Numbered from the stretch's first letter, positions 44,520-53,839 are shown. The stretch is 64,000 nt of DNA from Kribbella soli (GCF_004331345.1 NZ_SJJZ01000002.1:1797370-1861369); one strand, 5' to 3'. Numbers and translations: made by a program. The notes: generated by a model not told the origin, from the sequence alone.

Positions 44520-47327
44520 ATGTTCGACGCCGTCTTCGTGCCAGCCGACCCGCCGCGCGCGGGCCGGCTGGCGCTGTACGGCGACCTGGCCGGCTCGGGC
44601 GAGACCGCCAACGGGACCGTCGACCTGGTCCTCCCCCGCGGCACGACAGTCCGCCGCACCACGGTCCCTGCGCGCCTTCTGGAGATGCAAGAAGTACTGA
44701 CACGCCTTGCCGAGCAGGACTCCGATCGGCTGGACGGCTCCGCCAGTTGGGCGGCGTGGCGGGCGGCTGGGCTTGCCGGGCTGGTGCTGATCGGGCGCGG
44801 ACGGCTGGTGCCGGATCGGAGCCCGGAGGGGTACGGCGCCTGGCGGGTGGCGCCGCTCGATCCGCTCGACCACGCCTGGCTGCGGAACCTCAGCGCCGCA
44901 ATGCCGGCGTACGGTCATGCACTGCCGCTCGACGGCACCCGGCCTGTCCGGCTGATCGAGCCGGAGCAACTGGTCCGCGCGTTCTGGGACGCGGTCGCGG
45001 ACACCCTGGTCCGCACCCCGGCAGCAGCCGTCGCCGCCCGCCCCGGAGCTGCACCCTTCGCGGCCGCGGAACCCACAGCCCTCCCCGGTCCGACCGCCTG
45101 GCTCGACGAAACCGCCCTGGCCGAACAAGCCGGCACCCGCCTCGTCCTGCGCATCGAACCACCCGATTCCACTGACGACTTCCGGGCAGTTCTTCAGTTG
45201 CGGAGTGGGGTGGACCCGAGCCTGCTGGTCGACGTCGCGGACATGTGGAACGCACCGGCCGCCGTACTCACGGCCCTCGGTGAACGCGCCGAGACCGATC
45301 TCCTCCTCGCCCTCCGCCGCGGCGCCCGGGTCTGGCCGCCGCTCGGTTCGGCCCTCCGCGACGCCGCGCCGGAGGACGTCCCGATCGACGACGACGCGTT
45401 GGAAGAGCTCGCCGAAGGCAGCACCGCGCTCGAGGGCGCCGGCATCGAGGTGCTGTGGCCGACCGAGCTGTTCGCAGGCGAGCTGGCCGTTCGCGGCACG
45501 GTCGCGACGCCGACTCCCGGCGCCGTCACGGGGCCTGATTTCAGTCTGACCGAGCTCGTCGCGTTCCGCTGGCGTCCCACACTCGACGGCCAGGATCTGA
45601 CCGAGTCGGAGGTCGCCGCGCTCGCCGAGGCCAAGCGGCCGATGATCCGCATGCGCGGCCGCTGGATCCGGGTCGATCACGACCTCGTCCGACGGCTGCG
45701 CAACGGCTCCACCCGCCGGCTCACCGGCGCCGAAGCGCTCGGCGCAGCGCTCACCGGGACCATCGAGGTCGACGGCGAGCTGGTCCCGTTCGACGCCGAC
45801 GGTTCGCTGGCCGCGATGCTCGCCCGGCTGCGCACGGCCGAGGAGCCGGCGCCGTTCACCGAGCCCGTTGGTCTCAAGGCGACGCTGCGCGATTATCAAC
45901 GCCGCGGCGTCGCGTGGATGGCGCAGCTCGCCAACCTCGGTCTCGGCGGTTGCCTGGCCGACGACATGGGCCTCGGCAAGACCATCCAGGTCATCGCGCT
46001 GCATCTGCAACTCAAGGGCCGCGGCCCGACCGTCGTCGTCTGCCCGTCGACGCTGCTCGGCACTTGGGAGCGGGAGTTCGAGCGGTTCGCCCCCGACGTA
46101 CCGACCCGCCGCTACCACGGCACCGGACGGACGCTCAGCGATCTCGCGCCCGACGAGGTCGTGCTCACGACGTACGGCGTGGTGCGCCAGGACCACCGGG
46201 TGCTCGGTGAGATCGCGTGGGGCCTCGCCGTCGCGGACGAGGCGCAGCACGCGAAGAACCCGTTGTCCCGCACCGCCCGCGCCCTGCGAACGTTGCCATC
46301 AGCAACCAGGATCGCCCTCACCGGTACGCCGGTGGAGAACCGGCTCTCCGAGCTGTGGTCGATCCTCGACTGGGCGGCGCCGGGGTTGCTCGGCACACTC
46401 GACAGGTTCCGCCACGACGTCGCCGTACCGGTCGAGCGGTTCCACGACGAGGAGGCGACCGCTCGGCTCGGTCGGGTGACCCGGCCGTTCCTGCTGCGTC
46501 GGCGCAAGAGCGACCCGGGGATCGCGCCGGAGTTGCCGCAGAAGTCCGAGCACGATGTCGTCGTACCGCTGACCACCGAGCAGGCCACGCTCTATCAGGC
46601 CGTCGCGAAGGAAACGCTCGCGAAGATCGAGGAAGCCGAGGGCATCGCGCGGCGCGGGCTGGTGCTGAGTCTGCTCACGCAGTTGAAGCAGGTGTGCAAC
46701 CATCCGGCGCAGTTCCTGCACGAGCCCGGTCCGCTCGAGCGGCGGTCCGGCAAGCTCGCGGCGCTGGACGAGCTGCTCGACGTGATCCTGGCCGAGGGCG
46801 AGTCGGTGCTGATCTTCAGTCAGTACGTCGAGATGTGCCGGCTGATCGAGGCGCATCTGGCGGCGCGGCAGGTCAAGACGTTGTTCCTGCACGGTGGCAT
46901 CGGGGTGCGGAAGCGCGAGCAGATGGTGGAGCAGTTCCAGTCGGGCGAGGCGCCGGTGTTCCTGCTGTCGTTGAAGGCGGGCGGGGTCGGGTTGACGCTG
47001 ACGCAGGCCACGCACGTCGTGCACTACGACCGGTGGTGGAACCCGGCGGTCGAGGATCAGGCGACCGACCGCGCGTACCGGATCGGTCAGGACCGGCCGG
47101 TGCAGGTCCATCGGCTCGTCACCGAAAACACGCTGGAGGACCGGATCGCCACGGTGATCAACGCGAAACGCGACCTCGCGGACGCCGTCGTCGGGTCGGG
47201 TGAGGCGTGGTTGAGCGAGCTGTCGGACACGGAGCTGACCGAGCTCGTCGAGTTGTCGACCGGCCCAGTGCGATCCGGGTCGGCGAGTGCGTACAACCCT
47301 TCTGCGGTGGGGAAATCCGATGGCTGA
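44520..47327 (+). CDS. SNF2-family DEAD/DEAH helicase
   Basis: This 935-residue ATPase has an N-terminal helicase-associated domain (about 20-430), an SNF2 motor with Walker A (DDMGLGKTIQV, Lys487) and DEAQ box (573-576), and the helicase C domain (VVHYDRWWNPAVEDQATDRA, then YRIGQ). It translocates on double-stranded DNA. The start at ATG 44520 lies 7 bases after a TACTGT box, so a leaderless message is possible. It overlaps the SWIM-protein gene by 8 bases. SNF2/SWIM pairs are common in actinobacteria and are thought to act together on DNA, perhaps in repair. Confidence 0.94.
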   Translation: MFDAVFVPADPPRAGRLALYGDLAGSGETANGTVDLVLPRGTTVRRTTVPARLLEMQEVLTRLAEQDSDRLDGSASWAAWRAAGLAGLVLIGRGRLVPDRSPEGYGAWRVAPLDPLDHAWLRNLSAAMPAYGHALPLDGTRPVRLIEPEQLVRAFWDAVADTLVRTPAAAVAARPGAAPFAAAEPTALPGPTAWLDETALAEQAGTRLVLRIEPPDSTDDFRAVLQLRSGVDPSLLVDVADMWNAPAAVLTALGERAETDLLLALRRGARVWPPLGSALRDAAPEDVPIDDDALEELAEGSTALEGAGIEVLWPTELFAGELAVRGTVATPTPGAVTGPDFSLTELVAFRWRPTLDGQDLTESEVAALAEAKRPMIRMRGRWIRVDHDLVRRLRNGSTRRLTGAEALGAALTGTIEVDGELVPFDADGSLAAMLARLRTAEEPAPFTEPVGLKATLRDYQRRGVAWMAQLANLGLGGCLADDMGLGKTIQVIALHLQLKGRGPTVVVCPSTLLGTWEREFERFAPDVPTRRYHGTGRTLSDLAPDEVVLTTYGVVRQDHRVLGEIAWGLAVADEAQHAKNPLSRTARALRTLPSATRIALTGTPVENRLSELWSILDWAAPGLLGTLDRFRHDVAVPVERFHDEEATARLGRVTRPFLLRRRKSDPGIAPELPQKSEHDVVVPLTTEQATLYQAVAKETLAKIEEAEGIARRGLVLSLLTQLKQVCNHPAQFLHEPGPLERRSGKLAALDELLDVILAEGESVLIFSQYVEMCRLIEAHLAARQVKTLFLHGGIGVRKREQMVEQFQSGEAPVFLLSLKAGGVGLTLTQATHVVHYDRWWNPAVEDQATDRAYRIGQDRPVQVHRLVTENTLEDRIATVINAKRDLADAVVGSGEAWLSELSDTELTELVELSTGPVRSGSASAYNPSAVGKSDG

Positions 47328-48576
47328 CGAGGATCGGACGCCGTGGCAGGGGTGGCGGCGGAAGGGTGAGGACGCCGGGTTGCCGGCGGCCAAGGGCGCG
47401 GGGAGCCGACGGTCGTTCGGGGCGACGTGGTGGGGGCGGGCCTGGTTGGAGGCGCTCGAGCAGCGGGCACGGCTCGATCCGGGGCGGCTGTCACGCGGAC
47501 GGTCGTACGCGCGGCGCGGCAGTGTGCTGGAGCTGACGGTCAGCCCGGGTCAGGTCGAGGCGGCGGTGCAGGGCAGCCGCGTCACGCCGTACCAGGTGAC
47601 GGTCCGGATCCGTGCGTTCTCCGCGGACGAGTGGGACGCCGTACTCGATGTTGTCTCGGCGCAGATCGGGCGGGTTGCGGCGTTGCTCGACGGGGAGTTG
47701 CCGCCGGAGGTCGTGGAGGACGTACAGGCAGCTGGGCTGGATCTGTTGCCGGGCGCGGGCGAGGTGCTGACGAACTGCAGTTGCCCGGACTTCGCCGTAC
47801 CGTGCAAGCATTCCGCGGCCGTTTGCTATCTGGTGGCGGATGCGCTGGACGACGATCCGTTCGCGTTGCTTTTGCTTCGCGGGCGGCGCAAGGACGAACT
47901 CCTAGCCGCCCTCCGCTCCCGCCGCACCGGCACCACCGCTACACCTGCCGCGCCCCGCACCCCAGCACCAGCAGGCATCCCAGCAATCGCAGCCTTCGCC
48001 CGCCACCTATCTACCTCCCCCGACGAGCAGGTTGTGGGTGTGGTTCCTGTGCCGGCGCCGCCTCGGCCGCTCGGGGCACCCGGCATACCGGCGGCGGTGA
48101 AGGTGCTGGACCCACCGCGATCGTCCGGGGTCGACGTACGTGATCTGGTCGCCCTGGCCACCGACGCCTCCCGCCGAGCCTGGGAACTGGCCTCGGGCGA
48201 CGTCAATCTGGCCCTCACCTTCGAGCAGGACCTCGCACGCCGAGCAGCAGCTTCCCTCGGTACGCCGGAACTCGCCGACCTCGCGCACCGCGCCGGCATC
48301 TCCGCCCGCCAACTCACCACCTGGGCCACCGCCTGGCGCCAAGCCGGCCCCGGCGGCCTGGCCGTCACCGTCGACGACCCCCACGACGTCGACCCAGAAG
48401 CCCTGGCCGAAGCCCTAGAAGCCCTCCCCCAAGCCACCACCGAAGCCAACCGAGTAACCACCGCCAAAATCCAACTCCGCCTGGGCCGAGACAACCTCTG
48501 GTACCGCTTCGACAAAAGCTTCAACGACTGGACCCTCACCCACCCACCCGCACCCTCCCCCCAAGACCTCCTCTGA
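47320..48576 (+). CDS. SWIM zinc-finger protein
   Basis: The 418-residue protein has a SWIM finger with Cys153, Cys155, Cys162 and His164 (CSCPDFAVPCKH) that binds zinc and probably DNA or the helicase partner. The N-terminus (FGATWWGRAWLEALE) is typical of the family. Residues about 210-290 are a Pro/Ala-rich linker, followed by a helical C-terminal domain. ATG 47320 lies inside the end of the SNF2 gene, so the two are translationally coupled. The last 150 bases use many CCA/CCC codons with lower GC than the rest. Confidence 0.93.
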   Translation: MADEDRTPWQGWRRKGEDAGLPAAKGAGSRRSFGATWWGRAWLEALEQRARLDPGRLSRGRSYARRGSVLELTVSPGQVEAAVQGSRVTPYQVTVRIRAFSADEWDAVLDVVSAQIGRVAALLDGELPPEVVEDVQAAGLDLLPGAGEVLTNCSCPDFAVPCKHSAAVCYLVADALDDDPFALLLLRGRRKDELLAALRSRRTGTTATPAAPRTPAPAGIPAIAAFARHLSTSPDEQVVGVVPVPAPPRPLGAPGIPAAVKVLDPPRSSGVDVRDLVALATDASRRAWELASGDVNLALTFEQDLARRAAASLGTPELADLAHRAGISARQLTTWATAWRQAGPGGLAVTVDDPHDVDPEALAEALEALPQATTEANRVTTAKIQLRLGRDNLWYRFDKSFNDWTLTHPPAPSPQDLL

Positions 48577-48579
48577 CCT

Positions 48580-48924
48580 TTAGCCCCGCGCCGCGACGAA
48601 AGCCTCGGCGAGGCGGGTGATCAAGTCGTACGGGATCGGCTTGTTGAAGGGGAACTTCAGGGTGCCTTTGCCGGAGCGGTAGGGGGTCAGGGCTTTGGTC
48701 AGGGCGGGATCGGTGGGTGGGATCGGGTAGATCGCGAGGTGGGTCTTCCAGCCGCTGAAGTGCAGCAGGGAGGTGCCGTCGAGGGTGATCGTCGGCATCT
48801 GGTAGCTGATCTTCTCGCCCGCATCGGGTACGGCGGCGTGGATCGTACGGCGTACCTCGTCCAGCACCTCGCGGACCTCCGCGGGGAACGACGCGATGTA
48901 CTCGTCCACGGTCTCGAACGCCAT
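48580..48924 (-). CDS. DUF1801 / YdhG-like small protein
   Basis: This 114-residue protein has the DUF1801 pattern (VDEYIASFPAEVREVLDEVR, ISYQMPTI, GWKTHLAIYP, GKGTLKFPFN), a small alpha/beta fold related to iron-chaperone frataxin-like proteins. Its biochemical role is not known. It is the second gene after the DinB-like enzyme (4-base gap), and the two may be expressed together. Confidence 0.9.
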   Translation of the reverse strand: MAFETVDEYIASFPAEVREVLDEVRRTIHAAVPDAGEKISYQMPTITLDGTSLLHFSGWKTHLAIYPIPPTDPALTKALTPYRSGKGTLKFPFNKPIPYDLITRLAEAFVAARG

Positions 48925-48928
48925 CGGC

Positions 48929-49567
48929 TTATCCTGCCGCTGTCAGTGGGACGAACGGCATGGGTTCGGGCTCCGGGTTCGCGTCCCAGGGTTCGTCGAG
49001 TGGGGTTGGGCGCCACTTCCAGGAGGCGGGTGCCGGTGCGCCCGCGACCGTCGTACGGCCGGTGAGTCGACGCAGCCATGGGTCGTCGGCTGCGCCTGGT
49101 TCGTGCGGGAACAGCCGCGTGAGGACGCGATCGCACAGGTCGGCGGGCGGGTCGAGCGGGCAGCCGAGGCCGTCGGTGAGGTCCTGTCCGTGGATCAGCA
49201 ACTCCACACACGCCATACCGGCGAAACCCTCCGGATCACCGATCCCCCACGGATGGAAGGCCCGCGTCCCAGGCGGACTTGCGCGTACGACGGACGCGAG
49301 GATGCGCCCCGCGGCCTCGACGAAATCGAGTACGCCGGCCGGCGGAGCGAGTTGTTGCGCCTGCGCGGACCAGCGCACGTACTGCGTCCGCGCACCCACC
49401 GCGAGCTGCGACGCCCAATGCAGGTGCGCCTGCCCGATGTGCTCGGCCGTCTTCCGGCAACTCCACTCGATCGTCCCGGCCCGCACTCCCCAATCCGCAT
49501 CCACCACCGGCCGCAGCGCCCCCACCACACAATCGGTCGCCACCTCGACATCGCCCGCCGTCACCAC
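48929..49567 (-). CDS. Mycothiol-dependent maleylpyruvate isomerase-like protein (DinB fold)
   Basis: This 212-residue four-helix protein has metal-binding His residues in TAEHIGQAHLHW and ELLIHGQDLTDG, as in the MDMPI/DinB superfamily. Members use mycothiol, the actinobacterial thiol, as a cofactor in isomerase, transferase or detoxification reactions. GTG 49567 has GAGGAG upstream. The C-terminal 40 residues are Pro-rich and unlike the family core. The exact substrate is unknown. Confidence 0.85.
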   Translation of the reverse strand: MVTAGDVEVATDCVVGALRPVVDADWGVRAGTIEWSCRKTAEHIGQAHLHWASQLAVGARTQYVRWSAQAQQLAPPAGVLDFVEAAGRILASVVRASPPGTRAFHPWGIGDPEGFAGMACVELLIHGQDLTDGLGCPLDPPADLCDRVLTRLFPHEPGAADDPWLRRLTGRTTVAGAPAPASWKWRPTPLDEPWDANPEPEPMPFVPLTAAG

Positions 49568-49672
49568 ACACCGCTCCTCTCGACGCCCCCAGTCTGCGGT
49601 GCCCGAGCGCCGAAAAAACAGTCTGTTGCGCAGCGCCCGTTTTTGACATAAATAGAAGGAAGAGCCCTATCG

Positions 49673-49732
49673 CTGGCAGGTTGTTGAGCCGCTGGCGCGA
49701 TGTAGCACGCCAGCGATGAAACAACCCGCCAG
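49673..49732. repeat. Three-stem imperfect hairpin
   Basis: CTGGC, GGTTGTT and CGCTGGCG (49673-49697) pair in order with CGCCAGCG, AACAACC and GCCAG (49708-49732) around a 10-base loop, with 1x1 and 4x4 internal bulges. It lies next to an AT-rich patch (49630-49665) that contains TTGACA. It may be part of a small RNA or the remains of a mobile repeat. Confidence 0.7.
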
Positions 49733-49800
49733 TGGCGGATCAGCACGCTGCCGGCGGCACGTGAATCGAAGGCCGCCGGATGAGCCACATCGTGCAGGAG

Positions 49801-49870
49801 GGGATATCCCCTCGTGTTGTGGGTTCTCCCCTGTTACACCACCGGAGAACCCACAACTGCAGGGGATATC
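49801..49870. terminator. Very long hairpin, probable terminator of the esterase gene
   Basis: Arms of 28 bases (49801-49828 and 49843-49870) pair with a single 3-base mismatch: 11 pairs built from GGATATCCCCT and 14 pairs built from GTTGTGGGTTCTCC, around a 14-base loop. It lies 56 bases after the esterase stop on the minus strand. The outer part is itself palindromic (GGGGATATCCCC). Confidence 0.75.
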
Positions 49871-49925
49871 CGTCCGTGATCGGCCAAACGCAGGGACGGT
49901 GTGCTGCGCGGCGCGTTCGGAGGGG

Positions 49926-50963
49926 TTAGGCGGGGCGGCGGAGGGAGGTTTGCTCTTCGAGGGCCTTGGCCAGGTGGGTGGCGATCTTGGTGTGGCCGGC
50001 GACTGTGGGGTGGACCTGGTCGGTGCAGTCGTCTTCGGTGATCCAGCCGGTGGAGTCGACGCAGACGAGGTTCGGGTCGTCGAGGGTCTTCACCGCGGCC
50101 TGGATCGTGTCCGCGTGCTTGCCGTTGAACGGGGTCAGCGACACGATCGTCGCGGACGGGTACGCCGTACGCACCCGGCGTACGTAATCGGCGTACTCCT
50201 CGAGTTCCAGCGTCGGGTCGTTCACGCCGAGGTTGATCACCACCACGTCCGACGGCTCGACGCGCTCGGCCGGTGAACCGGCGAAGTTCCACCCGAACGA
50301 GTCGACCCCGGCCGGTACCTCGCCGTTCCCCGGCTTGCTGATCCCCTGGCTCCCGAACCCGACCTGGTACGACGTGGCGCCGAACGCGCGGGCGGTCAGA
50401 TAGGCGTACGACGTCGTACCGTCGGCCCCCTCCGACTCCGGGTGCTCGCTCAGCGACCGCACGCCCTGCGTGATCGAGTCGCCGTAGAACTCCAGCCGCG
50501 GACCACTCGGCCGGCCGCTGAGCCGCAACGCCGACCTCACGTCGAGCACGAGACCGGCGAACACGACCGCGCACTCGAACGGCGGATTCCACCGGTTGAC
50601 GTGCTCGTTGACATCCTTCACCACCACCGACACCTGGTGCCTGCCATCGGGCGCCGACAGCTCGATGACCGGTCCTTCGAGCACATGCAGCGAAGGCTCG
50701 CCGTCGTCGACCGTGATCCACAGGTGCGGCGCGACGGTCAGCCCGTCGGTGTCGAACAACAGTTGGAGCCGCTCACCGGCGTACGAGAACGAGATCCGCG
50801 ACCCGGAGTTGACGGTGATCGCCACGCCGGGCTGCTGTCCCCACTGTCCTTCGAGGACGATGCGCGGATCGGACGGGGCGACGACCTCGCCTGGCTCGAA
50901 CGGCACGACAGCTCCTTCTGCTCGGTTGCCGTGCCATTCTGCCTGGCCATTCCATCGGGTCAC
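49926..50963 (-). CDS. SGNH/GDSL esterase with N-terminal jelly-roll domain (CE2-like)
   Basis: This 345-residue hydrolase has an N-terminal beta-sandwich (about 30-130) and a C-terminal SGNH domain with the nucleophile in FYGDSITQG, the Asn block in VINLGVND and the Asp/His pair in DQVHPTVAGH. This domain order is that of CE2 carbohydrate esterases, so it may remove acetyl groups from polysaccharide. No signal peptide is seen. The GTG start overlaps the stop of the upstream methyltransferase (GTGA); the longer open frame upstream is a shadow. Confidence 0.88.
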   Translation of the reverse strand: MTRWNGQAEWHGNRAEGAVVPFEPGEVVAPSDPRIVLEGQWGQQPGVAITVNSGSRISFSYAGERLQLLFDTDGLTVAPHLWITVDDGEPSLHVLEGPVIELSAPDGRHQVSVVVKDVNEHVNRWNPPFECAVVFAGLVLDVRSALRLSGRPSGPRLEFYGDSITQGVRSLSEHPESEGADGTTSYAYLTARAFGATSYQVGFGSQGISKPGNGEVPAGVDSFGWNFAGSPAERVEPSDVVVINLGVNDPTLELEEYADYVRRVRTAYPSATIVSLTPFNGKHADTIQAAVKTLDDPNLVCVDSTGWITEDDCTDQVHPTVAGHTKIATHLAKALEEQTSLRRPA

Positions 50964-51754
50964 CAACCCTCCTTCCGAGCCCGTGCCTCGAACAGCAGGA
51001 TCCCAGCCGACAGCGCGACGTTCAGCGAGTCCGCCTGACCGAGCATCGGGATCGACACCGCGTCGAACCCCTCGTCGTGCCACGCCCGCGACAACCCCGA
51101 GCCCTCCGAACCGACCACGAACGCGGTCGGACCGTCGTACTGCGGAACTCGATAGGTGCCCGTCGCCGCCGGGTCCGCGAGGTGGACGCGGAACCGGTGG
51201 CTCCGCAGCCACTCGGCCGCTGACGGGATGTCGTCGAACTCCACGATCGGTGTCGAGAGGACGGTGCCGCGGCTCGCGGAGTACACGGCGGGGTGCGTCG
51301 GGCGCGCGCGGCGGCTGGTCAGGACCAGGCAGTCCGCGTTGGCGGCGTCCGCCGTACGGATCAGGGTGCCGAGGTTGCCGGCGTACTCGACGCCGTCGGC
51401 CACCAGGACCAGCGAGCGGCTGGTGAAGCGGAACGTCTGCGGCCGCCACTCCGGGACCCGGGCGATCGAGATCAGGCCGTCTGAGCGGGTCTTGCGGGAC
51501 AAGCGGGCGAGCAGCTTCTCCGAGATCCGGTAGACCTCGGTGGCGCGCTCCGCGATCCGGTCGACGTCCGTCGCACCGGCCTCGGGGCACCAGAAGAAGG
51601 CGTCGATGGTGGCGGTCGTGGTCAGCAGGCGGTCGTGTTCCCAGATGCCTTCGACCATGATCCGGCCGGGTGAACCGTCCTTGCGCAGCGCGAGCAGGTC
51701 ACGGACACGGGGGTGTTGAGCGCCGATAGAGCGGACAAAAGGGTGCACAGTCAT
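50960..51754 (-). CDS. SpoU/TrmH-family RNA 2'-O-methyltransferase
   Basis: This 264-residue protein has an N-terminal substrate-binding domain (about 10-95) and a SPOUT methyltransferase domain with motif 1 (AGNLGTLIRTADAA), motif 2 (VVGSEGSGLS) and motif 3 (DSLNVALSAGILLFEA). It methylates a ribose in rRNA or tRNA using S-adenosylmethionine. ATG 51754 has GGAG 7 bases upstream. It shares a transcript with the esterase. A 9-bp inverted repeat (CTGACGCGG/CCGCGTCAG, 51851-51876) lies in its leader. Confidence 0.9.
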   Translation of the reverse strand: MTVHPFVRSIGAQHPRVRDLLALRKDGSPGRIMVEGIWEHDRLLTTTATIDAFFWCPEAGATDVDRIAERATEVYRISEKLLARLSRKTRSDGLISIARVPEWRPQTFRFTSRSLVLVADGVEYAGNLGTLIRTADAANADCLVLTSRRARPTHPAVYSASRGTVLSTPIVEFDDIPSAAEWLRSHRFRVHLADPAATGTYRVPQYDGPTAFVVGSEGSGLSRAWHDEGFDAVSIPMLGQADSLNVALSAGILLFEARARKEGW

Positions 51755-51997
51755 GTGCAAGCTCCGTACGGAGAGAATCAGCAAGCGCGCCGGGGACCCT
51801 GCGACAGGGCCCATACCGGCGGGGCGACACCTTCAGAGGGTGCCGTGGTACTGACGCGGCCTATCGACCGCGTCAGCCAAGGATTCTCATCACACTTCGG
51901 ATGGTAGGCAGCCGCGCATCCGCCGTCATCCGGTTTTCCACAGGCCGGTGGCGGGTGAGTTTTGGTCTGTCGGTGCGGGTGGTTAGAGTCCTTTCTC

Positions 51998-52041
51998 TGA
52001 TAGCCCCGCTATCACACGGGAGGCTGCTATCACACGGGAGG
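51998..52041 (+). promoter_or_regulatory. Operator-like palindrome and direct repeat before the SMC operon
   Basis: TGATAGC-CCC-GCTATCA (51998-52014) is a perfect palindrome. GCTATCACACGGGAGG occurs twice, at 52008-52023 and 52026-52041, so the right half-site is repeated with an 18-bp period. The second copy runs into the ribosome site (GGGAGGGAGGG) of the first gene. A regulator bound here could block both transcription and translation. Confidence 0.65.
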
Positions 52042-52049
52042 GAGGGCGG

Positions 52050-53240
52050 ATGGACGCGACACTGCTCGACGCCGAGGCCGACGCGGCCGTGCTGCGGGTC
52101 TACCGTCAGGTGTTCGCCGTGCTCGCCCGTGAGGCCGGCGCGATGATCGTCGATCCGGACCTGCTGGACGCCGACCAGGCGATCCTGGACGCGTTCGCCG
52201 AGGCCGGCAGCGACGGTCTGACCGTGGAGCAGGCCACCCTCGCCTGCCGGGCGTATCCGCACGACGTGATCGTCCGCCGCTTCGACGTCCTCCGGCAGTA
52301 CGGCGCGATCACCAAACTCGTCGACCGTCCGAACGAGTTGCGCCACCGCGCCGCCTTCGCGCCGTACGTGATGCTGATGTTCCTGCGGCGGATGTCCGTC
52401 CAGGGCGGCCAGGGCGAGCTGCACCAGTTGCTCACCCTCGAGGCGCACAGCGTCAGCGACCCGCAGGCGACGGCCGACGACGGCAAGGACTCGATCGGCC
52501 GCCTGACGAAGGTCTTCCGTCTGCTCGGCAACGAGCTCGCCATCCTGGTCTCGACCAGCACCACCGCCCAGCTGCGGGAGAACGCCCAGCTCGCCTGGGG
52601 CAACGAGCGCCTGATCGAGCAGGCCGAGAAGGTGCACCGGCTGGTCCTGGACCGCTGGCCCGAGCTGCACCGCGACTGCACCTCGCTCCGGATGGCGCTG
52701 GCGGCGTACGCCGACGCTGTCCAGCTCGCCGCCGGCCGCCTGGTCGAGCGCGCCGGTACCACGCGGGCGCTCGGCCTCCTGCCCATCGAGACCTGGCTGA
52801 CCTTCTCCCGGAGCAGCGAGCCCGACACGCTGGCCGCCGTACTCGACGGTCTGTTGTTCGACGCCGCCGCGCCGGACTTCTCGGCGCAGACGATGGTCGA
52901 GGCAGTAGAAACAGGACGCCGCAGCGGCACCGCCCGGATGGCGCCACCGCGCCCGACCGCCGACGCGGATGCTCCGGAGTCCGCCGCCGCGACGGACCGC
53001 GAAGACCTGCGCGCCGAGGCGGAGCGAGTGCTGGCCGGGCGCCCGTCCGTCGACATCGTCGAGGTCATCGACCAGGCGGGCGACTGGATCACCGCTCGGC
53101 GCGTGCTCGCCGAGCTGACTGCGGCGCACCTGCACGACGAGCTCGACTTCGAGCTGGTGTGGTCCGACGGCATGCGGATCGATCCCACCGCGGGTACGCC
53201 GTGGGCGACCGAGGGCGTGTTCCGCCGGGTGACCCGATGA
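52050..53240 (+). CDS. Candidate kleisin (MukF-like) of an SMC complex
   Basis: This 396-residue protein has an N-terminal winged-helix-like segment (LTVEQATLACRAYPHDVIVRR, then FDVLRQYGAI), a long helical middle (about 150-245), a linker rich in Ala and acidic residues (about 290-330) and a second winged-helix-like C-terminus (ITARRVLAELTAAHLHDELD). Winged helix, helices, linker, winged helix is the plan of MukF/JetA-type kleisins, which close the ring of an SMC ATPase. Primary sequence is not close enough to name the family. ATG 52050 has a strong GGGAGGGAGGG site. First gene of a four-gene operon; ATGA overlap with the next. Confidence 0.6.
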   Translation: MDATLLDAEADAAVLRVYRQVFAVLAREAGAMIVDPDLLDADQAILDAFAEAGSDGLTVEQATLACRAYPHDVIVRRFDVLRQYGAITKLVDRPNELRHRAAFAPYVMLMFLRRMSVQGGQGELHQLLTLEAHSVSDPQATADDGKDSIGRLTKVFRLLGNELAILVSTSTTAQLRENAQLAWGNERLIEQAEKVHRLVLDRWPELHRDCTSLRMALAAYADAVQLAAGRLVERAGTTRALGLLPIETWLTFSRSSEPDTLAAVLDGLLFDAAAPDFSAQTMVEAVETGRRSGTARMAPPRPTADADAPESAAATDREDLRAEAERVLAGRPSVDIVEVIDQAGDWITARRVLAELTAAHLHDELDFELVWSDGMRIDPTAGTPWATEGVFRRVTR

Positions 53241-53839
53241 GCACCGAAGCGGTCGAGCGACGGTTGTACAACGCGCTCTGGTGGGCGAAGGTGCAGTCCG
53301 CCGGCCCGCTCGAGGTGGACCCGGATACGCCGGCCGTCGCCGGACTCACTCGGGCAGCCGCACCGGACGGGTCAACGGTTTGGCTGGTGCCGACGCTCCC
53401 GTCGGGCGCGGGTCATGGCGTGCTCGACGAGCTAGACGCTCCCCCGGTCGCCGTCGAGCAGCCGAACGAAACGGCCCGCATCCTCGCGATCTGCGTCGCC
53501 TGCTGCTGGACCGACCGCAGCGCGCCGGCCTGGCCCGGTTCGACCGGCACACTCGCGCAGATCAGGTCCGTGTACGCCGGGATGCGCGGCCGCCCCGAGC
53601 AGTCGAGCGATCTCACCCTCATCATCGGCAGCCTGCGCCGCCTGCACGCCACGCACTGGCTCCTGTGGGACGACAAGGCCGGCGAGGTCCGCCTCGGCCC
53701 GCGCGTCATCACCTGGACCGCGGCCGACCTGTCCACCCTGCGCGACCTCTGCCGCCACCTCCCCGACCCACCCGCGGCGGTGCTGTCCACGCAACCGTCG
53801 GCAGCGGATGAGCCGCAGATGGAGGTGACGGATGACTGA
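53237..53839 (+). CDS. Small subunit of SMC operon, unknown (possible KITE-like)
   Basis: This 200-residue soluble protein has no named motif. It begins VERRLYNALWWAKVQSAG, has a Pro/Ala-rich middle and a helical part (LIIGSLRRLHATHWLLWDD) that ends in a wing-like strand pair (VRLGPRVITW), as in winged-helix domains. Both ends overlap neighbours (ATGA at 53237; 8 bases at 53832), so equal synthesis with the kleisin-like and KITE-like proteins is expected. A second accessory subunit of the SMC complex is the simplest reading. Confidence 0.6.
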   Translation: MSTEAVERRLYNALWWAKVQSAGPLEVDPDTPAVAGLTRAAAPDGSTVWLVPTLPSGAGHGVLDELDAPPVAVEQPNETARILAICVACCWTDRSAPAWPGSTGTLAQIRSVYAGMRGRPEQSSDLTLIIGSLRRLHATHWLLWDDKAGEVRLGPRVITWTAADLSTLRDLCRHLPDPPAAVLSTQPSAADEPQMEVTDD

